The notes under the pieces: generated by a model
What the model was told of the DNA's origin: nothing
What the model saw: only the letters and a program-made list of their open reading frames with translations
Database searches by the model: none
Shown: in pieces, positions 33,373 to 45,925 of the stretch
Position numbering within the stretch: the first letter of the stretch is position 1
How the letters are laid out: the number at the start of each line of letters is the position of its first letter
Assembly (NCBI RefSeq): GCF_963665245.1
Contig: NZ_OY762267.1
Span: 2,542,001 to 2,606,000, forward strand
Direction: 5' to 3'
Length of the DNA: 64,000 nt
DNA from: an uncultured Paludibaculum sp.
GTDB lineage: Bacteria > Acidobacteriota > Terriglobia > Bryobacterales > Bryobacteraceae
Translations under genes and position numbers: made by a program

Positions 33373-34254
33373 TCACTTGAGAGGGAACAGCGCGCGGAGT
33401 TCGTCCAGCTTCGGCCGCCGGCCGTACTCACACAGTTCGAAGCATTCCACGTGTTGCACCTTGGCAGCGGCTTCGGCGCCAATCTCCTCGGCCAGGACCT
33501 TGCGCTTCTCGTCGCTGATCGGGCCACTACGCCACTTCTCCAGCCAGAGGCGCCGCGCCTTCGGGTCCTTGGGCACCTGATCCAGCGTGTGCTCGACCCA
33601 CGGGAGCCACTCGTAGACCTGCGACACATGGGCATCGAGACCGTCCACCTTCTGCTTCCATGTGTCATCGATCGAGACGACCACGTCGGGGCGGAACGGA
33701 GCAGGCTTCTGGAAGTTATCCTCCACGTACAGGAAAATCGGGTTATCCACCAGGGCCGGCGTGTCCGAGACGGTGTTGGGCACCACCACCATGTAGGCAG
33801 CGTCCTGCACCAGCACGCCCGTGTACCGGTGATCCGGGTGATAGTCGTTGGGCCGGGGCGCCAGCACGATGTCGGCCTTCCACTGCCGGATCGCGCGAAT
33901 CACCTGCCGACGCACCTCAAGGCTCGGCAGCAGTTCACCGTCGTGATTGTCGAGGATCTGGTACTCCATGATCCCCAACCTCCGAGCCGACTCCTGCGCC
34001 TCCAGAAAACGCCGTTTGGCGAGCGCCGCCCCGGCCAGCGTCTGATGTCCCGCATCGCCGTTCGTCACGGCCAGGAACTTCACCGCATGACCCGCCTTGG
34101 CGAGCTTCGCCGCCGTTCCGCCAAACCGGATGTCGCAATCGTCCGGATGCGCGCCAATGGCGATGATCCGAAGTTTCCGCGTGGGCGAAGCCGGGCTCTG
34201 GCCCATGGCCAAAGCCCCGAGAATCACCCCAACCGCCAGCACTCTTCTCGTCAT
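33373..34254 (-). CDS. PIG-L family N-acetylglucosamine deacetylase-like protein, secreted
   Basis: A 293-residue protein with a signal peptide (MTRRVLAVGVILGALAMGQ). The zinc motif A-H-P-D-D near residue 36 and the second His in H-P-D-H-R near 150 fit the PIG-L/LmbE family, which removes acetyl groups from GlcNAc-type compounds (MshB, BshB, PIG-L). The C-terminal segment with V-D-G-L-D-A-H-V-S-Q-V supplies the third conserved region. The start at 34254 forms ATGA with the stop of the upstream oxidoreductase gene. An exported PIG-L paired with an exported Gfo/Idh enzyme suggests processing of an amino sugar or glycan outside the cytoplasm. Confidence 0.87.
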   Translation of the reverse strand: MTRRVLAVGVILGALAMGQSPASPTRKLRIIAIGAHPDDCDIRFGGTAAKLAKAGHAVKFLAVTNGDAGHQTLAGAALAKRRFLEAQESARRLGIMEYQILDNHDGELLPSLEVRRQVIRAIRQWKADIVLAPRPNDYHPDHRYTGVLVQDAAYMVVVPNTVSDTPALVDNPIFLYVEDNFQKPAPFRPDVVVSIDDTWKQKVDGLDAHVSQVYEWLPWVEHTLDQVPKDPKARRLWLEKWRSGPISDEKRKVLAEEIGAEAAAKVQHVECFELCEYGRRPKLDELRALFPLK

Positions 34255-35408
34255 ACCGTCCCGTAGAGTCCTTTCCATGTCTGTTCCTTCTGCGTATACA
34301 TGGCCGTCCGCCCGAGAATCGCGATCATCGTGGAGCGGGCCGCACGATCGGCCACGTTCTCGACATCGCCGCTCAGGATGCGTCCAAGGAACTGCTCGAT
34401 CCCCTCATAGGTGATATCGCGCTTCGACTCCATGGTCTCCACGTCGTTGCGGCCCTTATAATGCATCATGCTCGCCCTGGACGTGACCAGCGTGCCCTTG
34501 GTGCCCGTGAACTCCTCGCCCACCTTGCGGTAGCCGATGGGCGTTAACTGGTTCGCCTCGAAGTTCACCAGCAGGTTGTTCGGCCACTCAAACGTCAGAT
34601 TTAGATTGTCGTTGATGTCCATGGTCGTCCGCACCTTGCGCCCGCAATAGCCGACGGCGCGTAGCGGCAATCCACCCAGGAACCAGTGCAGAACGTCCAG
34701 GTTGTGGCAGTCCTGTTCGACGATGAAATCGCCCGAGTACTTGCGGAAGCAGAACCAGTTCCGAAGGTCGGCTTTCGCCGGATCCAATCCGGGATAGTCG
34801 CGCCGCGTAAACGGATCGTTGGCAATCCAGTAGCCGCGGGCCACCGACACGCTGCCAATCGCACCCGCCTGCAGGCGCTTGTATGCCTCCAGGTAAACCG
34901 GACCGTAGCGCTGCTGATAGCCGAACGACAGAACCTTCTTCGGATCCATCTTCTTGCCGGCCTGCATCACGCGTTTGCAGCCCTCGAAATCCACACCCGC
35001 CGGTTTCTCGCAATAGACGTGTTTCTTCGCGTCCACCGCCGCTTCCAGCATGCGCGGGTGCTCGAACGGAGGAGTGGCGATAAACACGGCATCGATCGAG
35101 GGGCTCGCCAGCAGCTTCTCGAATTCGTGGAAGGTATCCACCTGTCCTAGCTGCAGGGCAGCCTTGGCCTGCTCGATGCGGTCGTCGTACAGGTCGGCCA
35201 GCGCGGTGATGCGCGCCCTGGGATCAGAATTGGTGATTTTGGCGTCATACGTGCCGCGTCCACCGCAGCCGATCAGGCCAACAGAAATCTTGGAGTTCGC
35301 CTGCGATCCTCGAACAGACTGCGGGCTGACGATGGTAAATATACTCGCGGCCGTGCTCGTCACGACGGCTCGCCTGGATATGGATGGAGATATGGGTGAT
35401 TGCGGCAT
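34251..35408 (-). CDS. Gfo/Idh/MocA family oxidoreductase with Tat-type signal
   Basis: A 385-residue NAD(P)-dependent oxidoreductase. The N-terminus has a twin-arginine-like segment S-R-R-A-V-V-T followed by a hydrophobic stretch, typical of exported Gfo/Idh proteins in this phylum. The Rossmann motif is V-G-L-I-G-C-G-G-R-G near residue 43, E-K-P near 134 is the family hallmark, and the Cys-His-N-L-D segment near 215 (Q-D-C-H-N-L-D-V) holds the catalytic His region. Exported members act like glycosidases or dehydrogenases on glycans with a tightly bound NAD. First gene of the operon with PIG-L and selA; the next start overlaps its stop. Confidence 0.9.
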   Translation of the reverse strand: MPQSPISPSISRRAVVTSTAASIFTIVSPQSVRGSQANSKISVGLIGCGGRGTYDAKITNSDPRARITALADLYDDRIEQAKAALQLGQVDTFHEFEKLLASPSIDAVFIATPPFEHPRMLEAAVDAKKHVYCEKPAGVDFEGCKRVMQAGKKMDPKKVLSFGYQQRYGPVYLEAYKRLQAGAIGSVSVARGYWIANDPFTRRDYPGLDPAKADLRNWFCFRKYSGDFIVEQDCHNLDVLHWFLGGLPLRAVGYCGRKVRTTMDINDNLNLTFEWPNNLLVNFEANQLTPIGYRKVGEEFTGTKGTLVTSRASMMHYKGRNDVETMESKRDITYEGIEQFLGRILSGDVENVADRAARSTMIAILGRTAMYTQKEQTWKGLYGTV

Positions 35409-35452
35409 GGAATGGCCCTGCCGCCTGATTCTATCTCAATCGCGAGCGGAGG

Positions 35453-36481
35453 CTAGTTCTTGACCGGTTCCTTGGGAGCATCCCGGTGCCTATGTGCCTT
35501 GTGATAGATGTCCTTAATCTCCGAACCTGTCACGGCCAGGGCCACCGCACCGGCCGCCAGCAGAGGAACCGTCACAACGAAGAACATCATGCCTGAAAGC
35601 GCCTTCGCCGTCTGCGCGTCCACACCCAGCATGCGGTGCAACGCCAGGAATCCGCACAGATGGAACAACCCCACGTTACCTGGCGCACCCGGCACCACGG
35701 TACCCAGCCTCAGTACCACAAGCACAACGGCCGCCGCGCCCCACGGCAGGTCTAGACCATAGCCCTGCAACATCGCGTGAATCGGAATCACCTGCAGGGC
35801 CAGATAAACGGTGCTCGCGGCCACGGCCATCGGGAACGACCTTGAACGTCCCATGGCGTGTAGCCCTTCGACCACCTTCCGCAGGTGCTCCGACCACCGG
35901 TGACGCGTCGCCATATGCCGTGCAAACCGGTGATTCAGCACGGAGAACACGACCAGACTGCCGATCACGGCCACCACGGCCGCCAGAATCCAGACACCGA
36001 TCTCAATCTCCTTGGGCAGCTCCGCCATGAGCGAAACCATGGCGAACCCGAAGATCAGCCAAACGCCGTCGATCAAGCGCTCGATCAGCGCCGAACTCAA
36101 CACCAGCGGGAAAGGGATCTTGTCCCACACGGTCAACAGGTAGCAGCGGATCAATTCGCCACTGCGCAAGGGCAACACTTCATTGGCGAACAAACCGATG
36201 TAGATGGCCTGCACACTCCGCCAGAAGGGCACGCGCGCCACCGGCCGCAGCAGAATATTCCAGCGCCAGGCTTGGGAAAAATAGACGAGAACATCGCACG
36301 CCACCGCAAGCAGGATCCACGCCCAGTGCACGCGAGCCAGCTTCGGCAGTTCCAGCCGCCAGTCGAAGTCGTGATAGACCCAGAGGAGACAGCCCAGCGA
36401 GAGAGTGTAAACGATAGCCGTGCCGAGCCACGTTGGAAACCGCTTGACTGCCTCACCGCTCGCGGGTGAGTTTGTCCCCAT
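35453..36481 (-). CDS. Flippase-like membrane protein (lysylphosphatidylglycerol synthase transmembrane / UPF0104 type)
   Basis: A 342-residue protein with about eight membrane helices. Family marks are R-W-N-I-L-L-R near residue 73, the strictly conserved F-A-N-E-V-L-P-L-R-S-G-E near 100, E-R-L-I-D-G near 134 and the P-G-A-P-G-N-V-G-L-F segment near 270. Members move lipid-linked compounds or act as the membrane half of MprF; the DUF2156 synthase half is absent. The C-terminal tail is basic. It is on the same strand as the LacI regulator (77 bp apart) and 44 bp upstream of the Gfo/Idh gene, so its transcription may run on into that operon. Confidence 0.87.
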   Translation of the reverse strand: MGTNSPASGEAVKRFPTWLGTAIVYTLSLGCLLWVYHDFDWRLELPKLARVHWAWILLAVACDVLVYFSQAWRWNILLRPVARVPFWRSVQAIYIGLFANEVLPLRSGELIRCYLLTVWDKIPFPLVLSSALIERLIDGVWLIFGFAMVSLMAELPKEIEIGVWILAAVVAVIGSLVVFSVLNHRFARHMATRHRWSEHLRKVVEGLHAMGRSRSFPMAVAASTVYLALQVIPIHAMLQGYGLDLPWGAAAVVLVVLRLGTVVPGAPGNVGLFHLCGFLALHRMLGVDAQTAKALSGMMFFVVTVPLLAAGAVALAVTGSEIKDIYHKAHRHRDAPKEPVKN

Positions 36482-36558
36482 TACTCTTCCATCTTAGCCG
36501 TCCGGAGGTTACGGAAGTGTTAAGGCGGATTCGCCGGGGACGGTTCCCGCTGCCACTC

Positions 36559-37575
36559 TCACTGCGTTCGCGACGCCGTGCTCTCCCGCACAATCAACTC
36601 CGGGTTCAACAGAATCACCACGGGATCCGGAGACGTGGCCCGTCCTTCGATCCTCTCGATGAGCAATTGCGCCCCACGGCGCCCAATTTCGTAGGCCGGC
36701 TGCGCCACCACTGTCAAGCGAGGCTGAATGACGTCGCCAAAGGGGATATCGTCAAACACCGCCAGAGCAATGTCGCCCGGGCACCGCAGGCCCAATTCCT
36801 GCATCGCCTTCAACGCGCCGAATCCCATCATTGCGTTGGCCGCGAAGATGGCAGTCGGCGGTTCCGACCGCAACAGCAGTTCCTTCGCCATCTTGTACCC
36901 ACTGTCCAGCCGGAAGTCCCCGAAGCACACCAGCCCTTCGTCCACCGGCAGGCCGGCCTCCTCCAACACTGATCGGTAGCCCACCAGCCGCTGTTCCGAC
37001 GTGTAGACATCGTGGGAGCCGCACACCATGCCGATACGCTTGTGGCCGCGCAGCAGCAGGTGATGCATGCACATGCGCGTGCCCTTTACGTTGTCCACGC
37101 ATACGGAATCCACAGGCGAATCCAGTGGGGCTCGATCCAGACAAACGACCGGGGTCCCACCCTCGATCGCCGCCCGGATGTGCCCGGTGTCACCCGAGTC
37201 CGGCGCCATCACGAGTAGGATCCCGTCCACCTTACGGGCTCGCAACAGGGTCACAGCCCGGCGCTCGCGCTCCACATGATCATCCGTGTTCAGCGTGATC
37301 AATAGATAGCCGCGCTCCAGCGCCGCATCCTCCGCGCCGCGGATCATCTGAGGAAAGAACGGATTCGTGATGTCGGTGACCACGGTCCCCAGAGTTTTGG
37401 TCGACCTCGTTTTCAAACTCCGCGCAATTTGATTCGGTTCATAATCGAGTGCCCGCATCGCCTCTTCCACACGGCGGCGCAGCTCCGGGCGCACTGACTC
37501 CGAACCAGACAGCACGTTCGACACAGTACCCACGGAAACGCGGGCTTTCTTTGCTACTTCCCGAATCGTGACCAT
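36559..37575 (-). CDS. LacI family transcriptional regulator
   Basis: A 338-residue regulator. The helix-turn-helix is canonical (T-I-R-E-V-A-K-K-A-R-V-S-V-G-T-V-S-N-V-L-S-G), with the hinge helix N-Q-I-A-R-S-L-K near residue 53, followed by a sugar-binding periplasmic-protein-like domain (I-T-N-P-F-F-P-Q near 69, A-L-A-V-F-D-D-I near 272). The effector is probably a sugar or sugar derivative. It is divergent from the lipoprotein gene and upstream of the flippase-like gene, but the targets cannot be told from the sequence; no clear palindromic CGxxxxCG operator was found near its start. Confidence 0.93.
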   Translation of the reverse strand: MVTIREVAKKARVSVGTVSNVLSGSESVRPELRRRVEEAMRALDYEPNQIARSLKTRSTKTLGTVVTDITNPFFPQMIRGAEDAALERGYLLITLNTDDHVERERRAVTLLRARKVDGILLVMAPDSGDTGHIRAAIEGGTPVVCLDRAPLDSPVDSVCVDNVKGTRMCMHHLLLRGHKRIGMVCGSHDVYTSEQRLVGYRSVLEEAGLPVDEGLVCFGDFRLDSGYKMAKELLLRSEPPTAIFAANAMMGFGALKAMQELGLRCPGDIALAVFDDIPFGDVIQPRLTVVAQPAYEIGRRGAQLLIERIEGRATSPDPVVILLNPELIVRESTASRTQ

Positions 37576-37654
37576 TGCGATGTCAATCTACCACCTTCTC
37601 GCCCCCGGTATCTGGAACACCCCTCCCAGCCACCCGTGATACGATCGTGTCCGC

Positions 37655-38128
37655 ATGCGGTCCACGACCCTTTTTACACTCCTCGCCGTGGCGTTCTTTC
37701 TCTCCGGCTGCGGCCCTGAACCAACACCCACCCCCGCACCCGTGAAGAAGGCGGCCACGCCTCCGGCCGACGAAAGCCGTCGATTCCCCGCCCCTGATCG
37801 CGGGGCAACCAGCATCGTCGCCGACCACCTGCTGGGCCATGAGTTCCTGCCCGGAGGCAACATCGCCCATTATAAAAAAGGCGCGCGCGCGTTTGACTTG
37901 ATCCTCATCCGGACCTCTTCTCCGCAGGCGGCCGGCATCCTGCTGTTCGAATACAAACAGCACCTCGAGAATCCCAAGGTCATCCCCAGCTTCGGCGGAT
38001 TTGCCGGCAAGGATGGCGCGCGCGAGGCGTTCCTCTTCGCCAAAGGCAACTATGTCGCCGGCGTTCTCGGTCTCCCCGAGGCCGACGCCGACGCAATCGC
38101 CCGCGAGTTCGCCGCGCGGATACAATAG
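37655..38128 (+). CDS. Lipoprotein, 157 aa, unknown function
   Basis: It starts with a lipoprotein signal: MRSTTLFTLLAVAFFLSGCG, with lipobox L-S-G-C (Cys19). A proline-rich linker (PEPTPTPAPVKKAATPP) precedes a compact domain of about 110 residues with segments A-D-H-L-L-G-H-E-F-L-P and F-D-L-I-L-I-R. I do not recognise the domain. A TACGAT hexamer lies 9 nt before the ATG. It is 10 bp upstream of the YkgJ-type gene on the same strand. The residue after the lipid Cys is Gly, so retention by an inner-membrane Asp signal is not indicated. Confidence 0.75.
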   Translation: MRSTTLFTLLAVAFFLSGCGPEPTPTPAPVKKAATPPADESRRFPAPDRGATSIVADHLLGHEFLPGGNIAHYKKGARAFDLILIRTSSPQAAGILLFEYKQHLENPKVIPSFGGFAGKDGAREAFLFAKGNYVAGVLGLPEADADAIAREFAARIQ

Positions 38129-38138
38129 TCCGATCGTT

Positions 38139-38726
38139 ATGCCCCGCGGCAACGCAGCCACTGAACTCGTCCAAATCATCGACCGCACCATGGCAGAAGC
38201 CGAACGCCGCAGCGGCTCGTGGGTGGTCTGCCGGCCGGGCTGCTCCGAATGCTGTCAGGGCGTCTTCGCCATTTCGCGGAATGATGCCGAGCGCCTGCGG
38301 CACGGACTTGAAGAGTTGTCCACGAACGACCCAGTCCGCGCGGCGAGGGTGCGCCAGCGCGCTCGCGACTCCATAGCCCGCCTCTCGGCTACGTTCCCAG
38401 GCGACCCAGTCTCCGGCATCCTCGATTCGTCACCTCAGGCACGTGAACGATTCGAGACCTTCGGCGACGATGAGCCATGTCCTGCCCTTGATCCCACCTC
38501 GCAAACATGCGATCTCTACCTGTACCGCCCCGCCACGTGCCGGACCTTTGGGCCGGCCATCCGGTTTCCGGAAGGCGAGATCCGTTGTTGCGAACTCTGC
38601 TATCAGAACGCTACAGAGAACGAAATCGCCGAGGCCGCCACGCCGGTTGACCGGCGCCATCTTGAGGAATTGCGGAACGCCCACACGATCGCCGCCTATC
38701 CGCTGTCCGGCGACTGCCTCAAATAG
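38139..38726 (+). CDS. YkgJ-type cysteine cluster protein
   Basis: A 195-residue protein of the zinc/iron-chelating CxxxCxxCC family. The cluster C-R-P-G-C-S-E-C-C begins near residue 28; later cysteines are in C-P-A-L near 110, C-D-L-Y near 118, the Y-R-P-A-T-C-R motif near 125 and C-C-E-L-C near 143. This spacing fits YkgJ-like proteins, which bind a metal or Fe-S centre; function is unknown. The start at 38139 has TACAAT 12 nt upstream rather than a Shine-Dalgarno, so it may have its own leaderless transcript although it follows the lipoprotein gene by 10 bp. Convergent with gltD. Confidence 0.83.
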   Translation: MPRGNAATELVQIIDRTMAEAERRSGSWVVCRPGCSECCQGVFAISRNDAERLRHGLEELSTNDPVRAARVRQRARDSIARLSATFPGDPVSGILDSSPQARERFETFGDDEPCPALDPTSQTCDLYLYRPATCRTFGPAIRFPEGEIRCCELCYQNATENEIAEAATPVDRRHLEELRNAHTIAAYPLSGDCLK

Positions 38727-38730
38727 GGCC

Positions 38731-40137
38731 CTACTCCTTCAGGTATTCGCTGACGCCCTCGGCGGCCTTGCGGCCTTCGGCCATGGCCCAAACCACGAGA
38801 GACTGGCCGCGGCGCATGTCGCCGGCAGCGAAGACACCCGGCACGGAGGTCATGTAGTTTTCGTCGGCCTTCACATTGCCCCGGTTGTCCAGCTCGACAC
38901 CCAGTTGTTCGATCAGACCGCTCTTGACCGGTCCGACAAACCCCATGGCCAGGAGCACGAGATCGGCGGCGAACTCCTCTTCCGTCCCCGGAATTGGCTC
39001 GAACTTCGGAGCCGGCCCGACCTTAACCGCCTTGAGGGCGCGGACGTTACCGTCGGCGTCGCCAAGAAACCCAGTGGTCAGGATGGCCCAGTGACGCTGG
39101 CCTCCTTCTTCGTGCGACGACTCTTCCCGCATCATCAGGGGCCAGAGGGGCCAGGGGGTAGAACTTGAACGCTCCGCCGGAGGCATCGGCATGATCTCAA
39201 ACTGACGGATCGACTTGGCCTTGTGACGATGCGACGTACCCAGGCAATCGGCACCGGTGTCGCCACCGCCGATGATGATGACGTTCTTACCTTCGGCCGA
39301 GATCCACTTTTCGTCCGGCACGGTGTCGCCGGCGTTCCGCTTATTGTTGAGCGGCAGATACTCCATGGCGAAGTGGATGCCCTTCAACTGGCGGCCGGGC
39401 ACTTTCAGGTCGCGTGGGGCCTCGGCTCCACCGGCCAACAGCACGGCGTGGAACTCCCTGCGAAGATCCTTGACGCTGATATCCACACCGATGTGGGCGT
39501 TGGTCTTGAACGTGACACCTTCCGCCTTCATCTGTTCCATGCGGCGGTCGATGTGGTGCTTCTCCATCTTGAAGTCGGGGATTCCGTATCGGAGCAGGCC
39601 CCCGATGCGGTCGGCCTTTTCGAAGACGGTGACGAGGTGGCCGGCGCGGGCGAGTTGTTGAGCGGCGGCCAGGCCGGCGGGGCCGGAGCCGACAATGGCG
39701 ACGCGTTTGCCGGTTCGTTCCGACGGAGTTTCGGGTTTGATCCAGCCTTCGTTCCAGGCGTGGTCGATGATCGCGCGTTCAATCGTTTTGATCGCGACCG
39801 GCGGTTCGTTGATGCCGAGGACACAAGCGGCTTCGCAGGGCGCCGGACAGATGCGGGAGGTAAATTCAGGGAAGTTGTTCGTGGCGTGCAGCGCACGAAT
39901 GGCTTCCTTCCAGCGGCCACGGTAGGCCAGGTCGTTCCAGTCGGGGATCAGATTGGTGAGAGGGCAACCGGTGTGGCAGAAGGGCACACCGCAATCCATG
40001 CAGCGTGCGCCCTGGGTCTTCGTTTTGTCTTCCGGCAGCGGCTGATAGACCTCAAACCAATCGTTCACGCGCTCGGCCACGGGCCGACGGCCGATGGTTT
40101 CGCGCTGGAATTCCAGGAATCCTGTGACTTTACCCAC
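38731..40137 (-). CDS. gltD: Glutamate synthase (NADPH) small subunit
   Basis: A 468-residue GltD. The N-terminal cysteine-rich region with two Fe-S binding patterns is present ([16 protein letters not shown] and [12 protein letters not shown]), followed by the FAD fold [10 protein letters not shown] near residue 151 and the NADPH fold G-G-G-D-T-G-A-D-C near 292. It passes electrons from NADPH to the large subunit. The gene lies 41 bp downstream of gltB on the same strand and shares its promoter. The end L-L-A-M-G-F-V-G-P and [14 protein letters not shown] are typical. Confidence 0.97.
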   Translation of the reverse strand: MGKVTGFLEFQRETIGRRPVAERVNDWFEVYQPLPEDKTKTQGARCMDCGVPFCHTGCPLTNLIPDWNDLAYRGRWKEAIRALHATNNFPEFTSRICPAPCEAACVLGINEPPVAIKTIERAIIDHAWNEGWIKPETPSERTGKRVAIVGSGPAGLAAAQQLARAGHLVTVFEKADRIGGLLRYGIPDFKMEKHHIDRRMEQMKAEGVTFKTNAHIGVDISVKDLRREFHAVLLAGGAEAPRDLKVPGRQLKGIHFAMEYLPLNNKRNAGDTVPDEKWISAEGKNVIIIGGGDTGADCLGTSHRHKAKSIRQFEIMPMPPAERSSSTPWPLWPLMMREESSHEEGGQRHWAILTTGFLGDADGNVRALKAVKVGPAPKFEPIPGTEEEFAADLVLLAMGFVGPVKSGLIEQLGVELDNRGNVKADENYMTSVPGVFAAGDMRRGQSLVVWAMAEGRKAAEGVSEYLKE

Positions 40138-40178
40138 GGGGCGCCTCCAAGCAGTCGATTCGAACAGGGATCACTGTC

Positions 40179-44774
<4,596 letters not shown>

Positions 44775-44810
44775 GGTGGCGTGATCCTGCTTCTTCGGGG
44801 AAGTTTTTTT

Positions 44811-44839
44811 AGTATAAGCCCTACCGCTGTATCAGTCAA
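44811..44839 (-). promoter_or_regulatory. Sigma70-type promoter of gltBD
   Basis: On the minus strand TTGACT (44839-44834) and TATACT (44816-44811) are separated by exactly 17 nt. Transcription would start near 44804, about 30 nt before the gltB ATG. An AGGA lies 10 nt before the ATG. This is the best promoter match in the window. Confidence 0.75.
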
Positions 44840-44861
44840 AATTAAAATACGGGTATTGCGT

Positions 44862-44881
44862 TATCAGGACCACTTATGATA
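44862..44881. promoter_or_regulatory. LysR-type dyad between gltB and its divergent regulator
   Basis: TATCA (44862-44866) and TGATA (44877-44881) form a perfect inverted repeat with a 10-nt spacer. Its centre is about 67 bp upstream of the predicted gltB start point, the usual place of a LysR recognition site, and it ends 2 bp before the LysR start codon, which would allow self-repression. Confidence 0.5.
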
Positions 44882-44883
44882 GG

Positions 44884-45774
44884 ATGGCTCGAGTGGATCT
44901 GACGCAACTCCAACTTTTCAAAGACATTGTGCAAACGCGGAGCATTAGCCGGGGCGCGCTGCAGAATGGTGTGACGCAATCCGCGGCGAGTCAAACCGTG
45001 CAGGAATTGGAGCGGTGCCTGGGCGCAATGCTGCTCGACCGGTCGCGCCGGCCGTTGGAAGTGCTGCCTCCGGGCCGTCTGCTGTACGACTTCGCGAGGG
45101 ACGTGCTGCGGCGTAACCAGGATTTCCTCGTGACGCTGGAGGAACTGAAGGGTGGAGCAGGCGGCACGGTCCGGGTGGCTGCCATCTATTCTGTCGGTAT
45201 CAGCGACATGTCACGGCTGGAGGAAGAGTTCTACCGAAGGCTGCCGGCCGCGCAACTGGAAGTGAGCTACCTACGCCCGGAGAAGGTGTATCAGGCGGTC
45301 CTGGACGAGCGAGTGGATCTGGGACTGCTGAGCTATCCGGAGGCGACCCGCGACGTGATTGTGTTGCCGTGGAGGGAGGAGCCCATGGTGGTGGCGTGTT
45401 CGCCCGACCATCCTCTAGCGCACGCGCAGAAGGTGCATCCGAAGGATCTGGAAGACACGGAGTTCATTGGGTTCGACGAAGATCTGCCCATTAGCAAGGA
45501 TATTGACCGTTTCCTGCGCGAGCGGGGCGTGCGAGTGCATGTCGTGATGCGATTCGACAACATCCAGAGCATGAAGGAGGCGTTGCGGCTGGGCCATGCG
45601 GTCTCTATTCTGCCGTCGCCGATGCTGCGGGATGAGGTGGCAGAAGGCCGGCTCAGCACGGTGCCGTTGGACTGTAATCTGATCAGGCCGCTGGGCATCA
45701 TTCACCGCCGGAGGAAGACGTTTCCTCGTGCCGCGCAAGTGTTCCTGGATTTATTGCGGGATCCGGCTGCCTAG
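44884..45774 (+). CDS. LysR family regulator, probable gltBD regulator
   Basis: A 296-residue LysR protein. The N-terminal helix-turn-helix is typical (L-Q-L-F-K-D-I-V-Q-T-R-S-I-S-R-G-A then Q-S-A-A-S-Q-T-V-Q-E-L-E), and residues about 92-290 form the periplasmic-binding-protein-like effector domain. It differs slightly in that G-A-L-Q-N-G-V-T-Q replaces the common A-A-xxL. It is divergent from gltB with 109 bp between starts, so by analogy with GltC it may sense 2-oxoglutarate or glutamate and control nitrogen assimilation; this is inference from position. There is hardly a Shine-Dalgarno (AGG directly before ATG). Confidence 0.9.
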   Translation: MARVDLTQLQLFKDIVQTRSISRGALQNGVTQSAASQTVQELERCLGAMLLDRSRRPLEVLPPGRLLYDFARDVLRRNQDFLVTLEELKGGAGGTVRVAAIYSVGISDMSRLEEEFYRRLPAAQLEVSYLRPEKVYQAVLDERVDLGLLSYPEATRDVIVLPWREEPMVVACSPDHPLAHAQKVHPKDLEDTEFIGFDEDLPISKDIDRFLRERGVRVHVVMRFDNIQSMKEALRLGHAVSILPSPMLRDEVAEGRLSTVPLDCNLIRPLGIIHRRRKTFPRAAQVFLDLLRDPAA

Positions 45775-45925
45775 GCTATCGCAGGTCCATTCCGGGCAAT
45801 GAGATTGTCCTCCTTCCGCCCGAGGTTGGTCATGGGCTCGGGCTGGTGTTGCGGCTGCTGAACTAACGCGAAATAAACCGACGTTGTCTCGCCATGATGG
45901 AAGCGATAGGTTTATAGGCATCGCC

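Noticed and set aside
45818-45843. Terminator after the LysR gene
   Set aside because: GCCCGAG and CTCGGGC can pair, but the stem is 7 bp with a 12-nt loop and no T-run; too weak to list.
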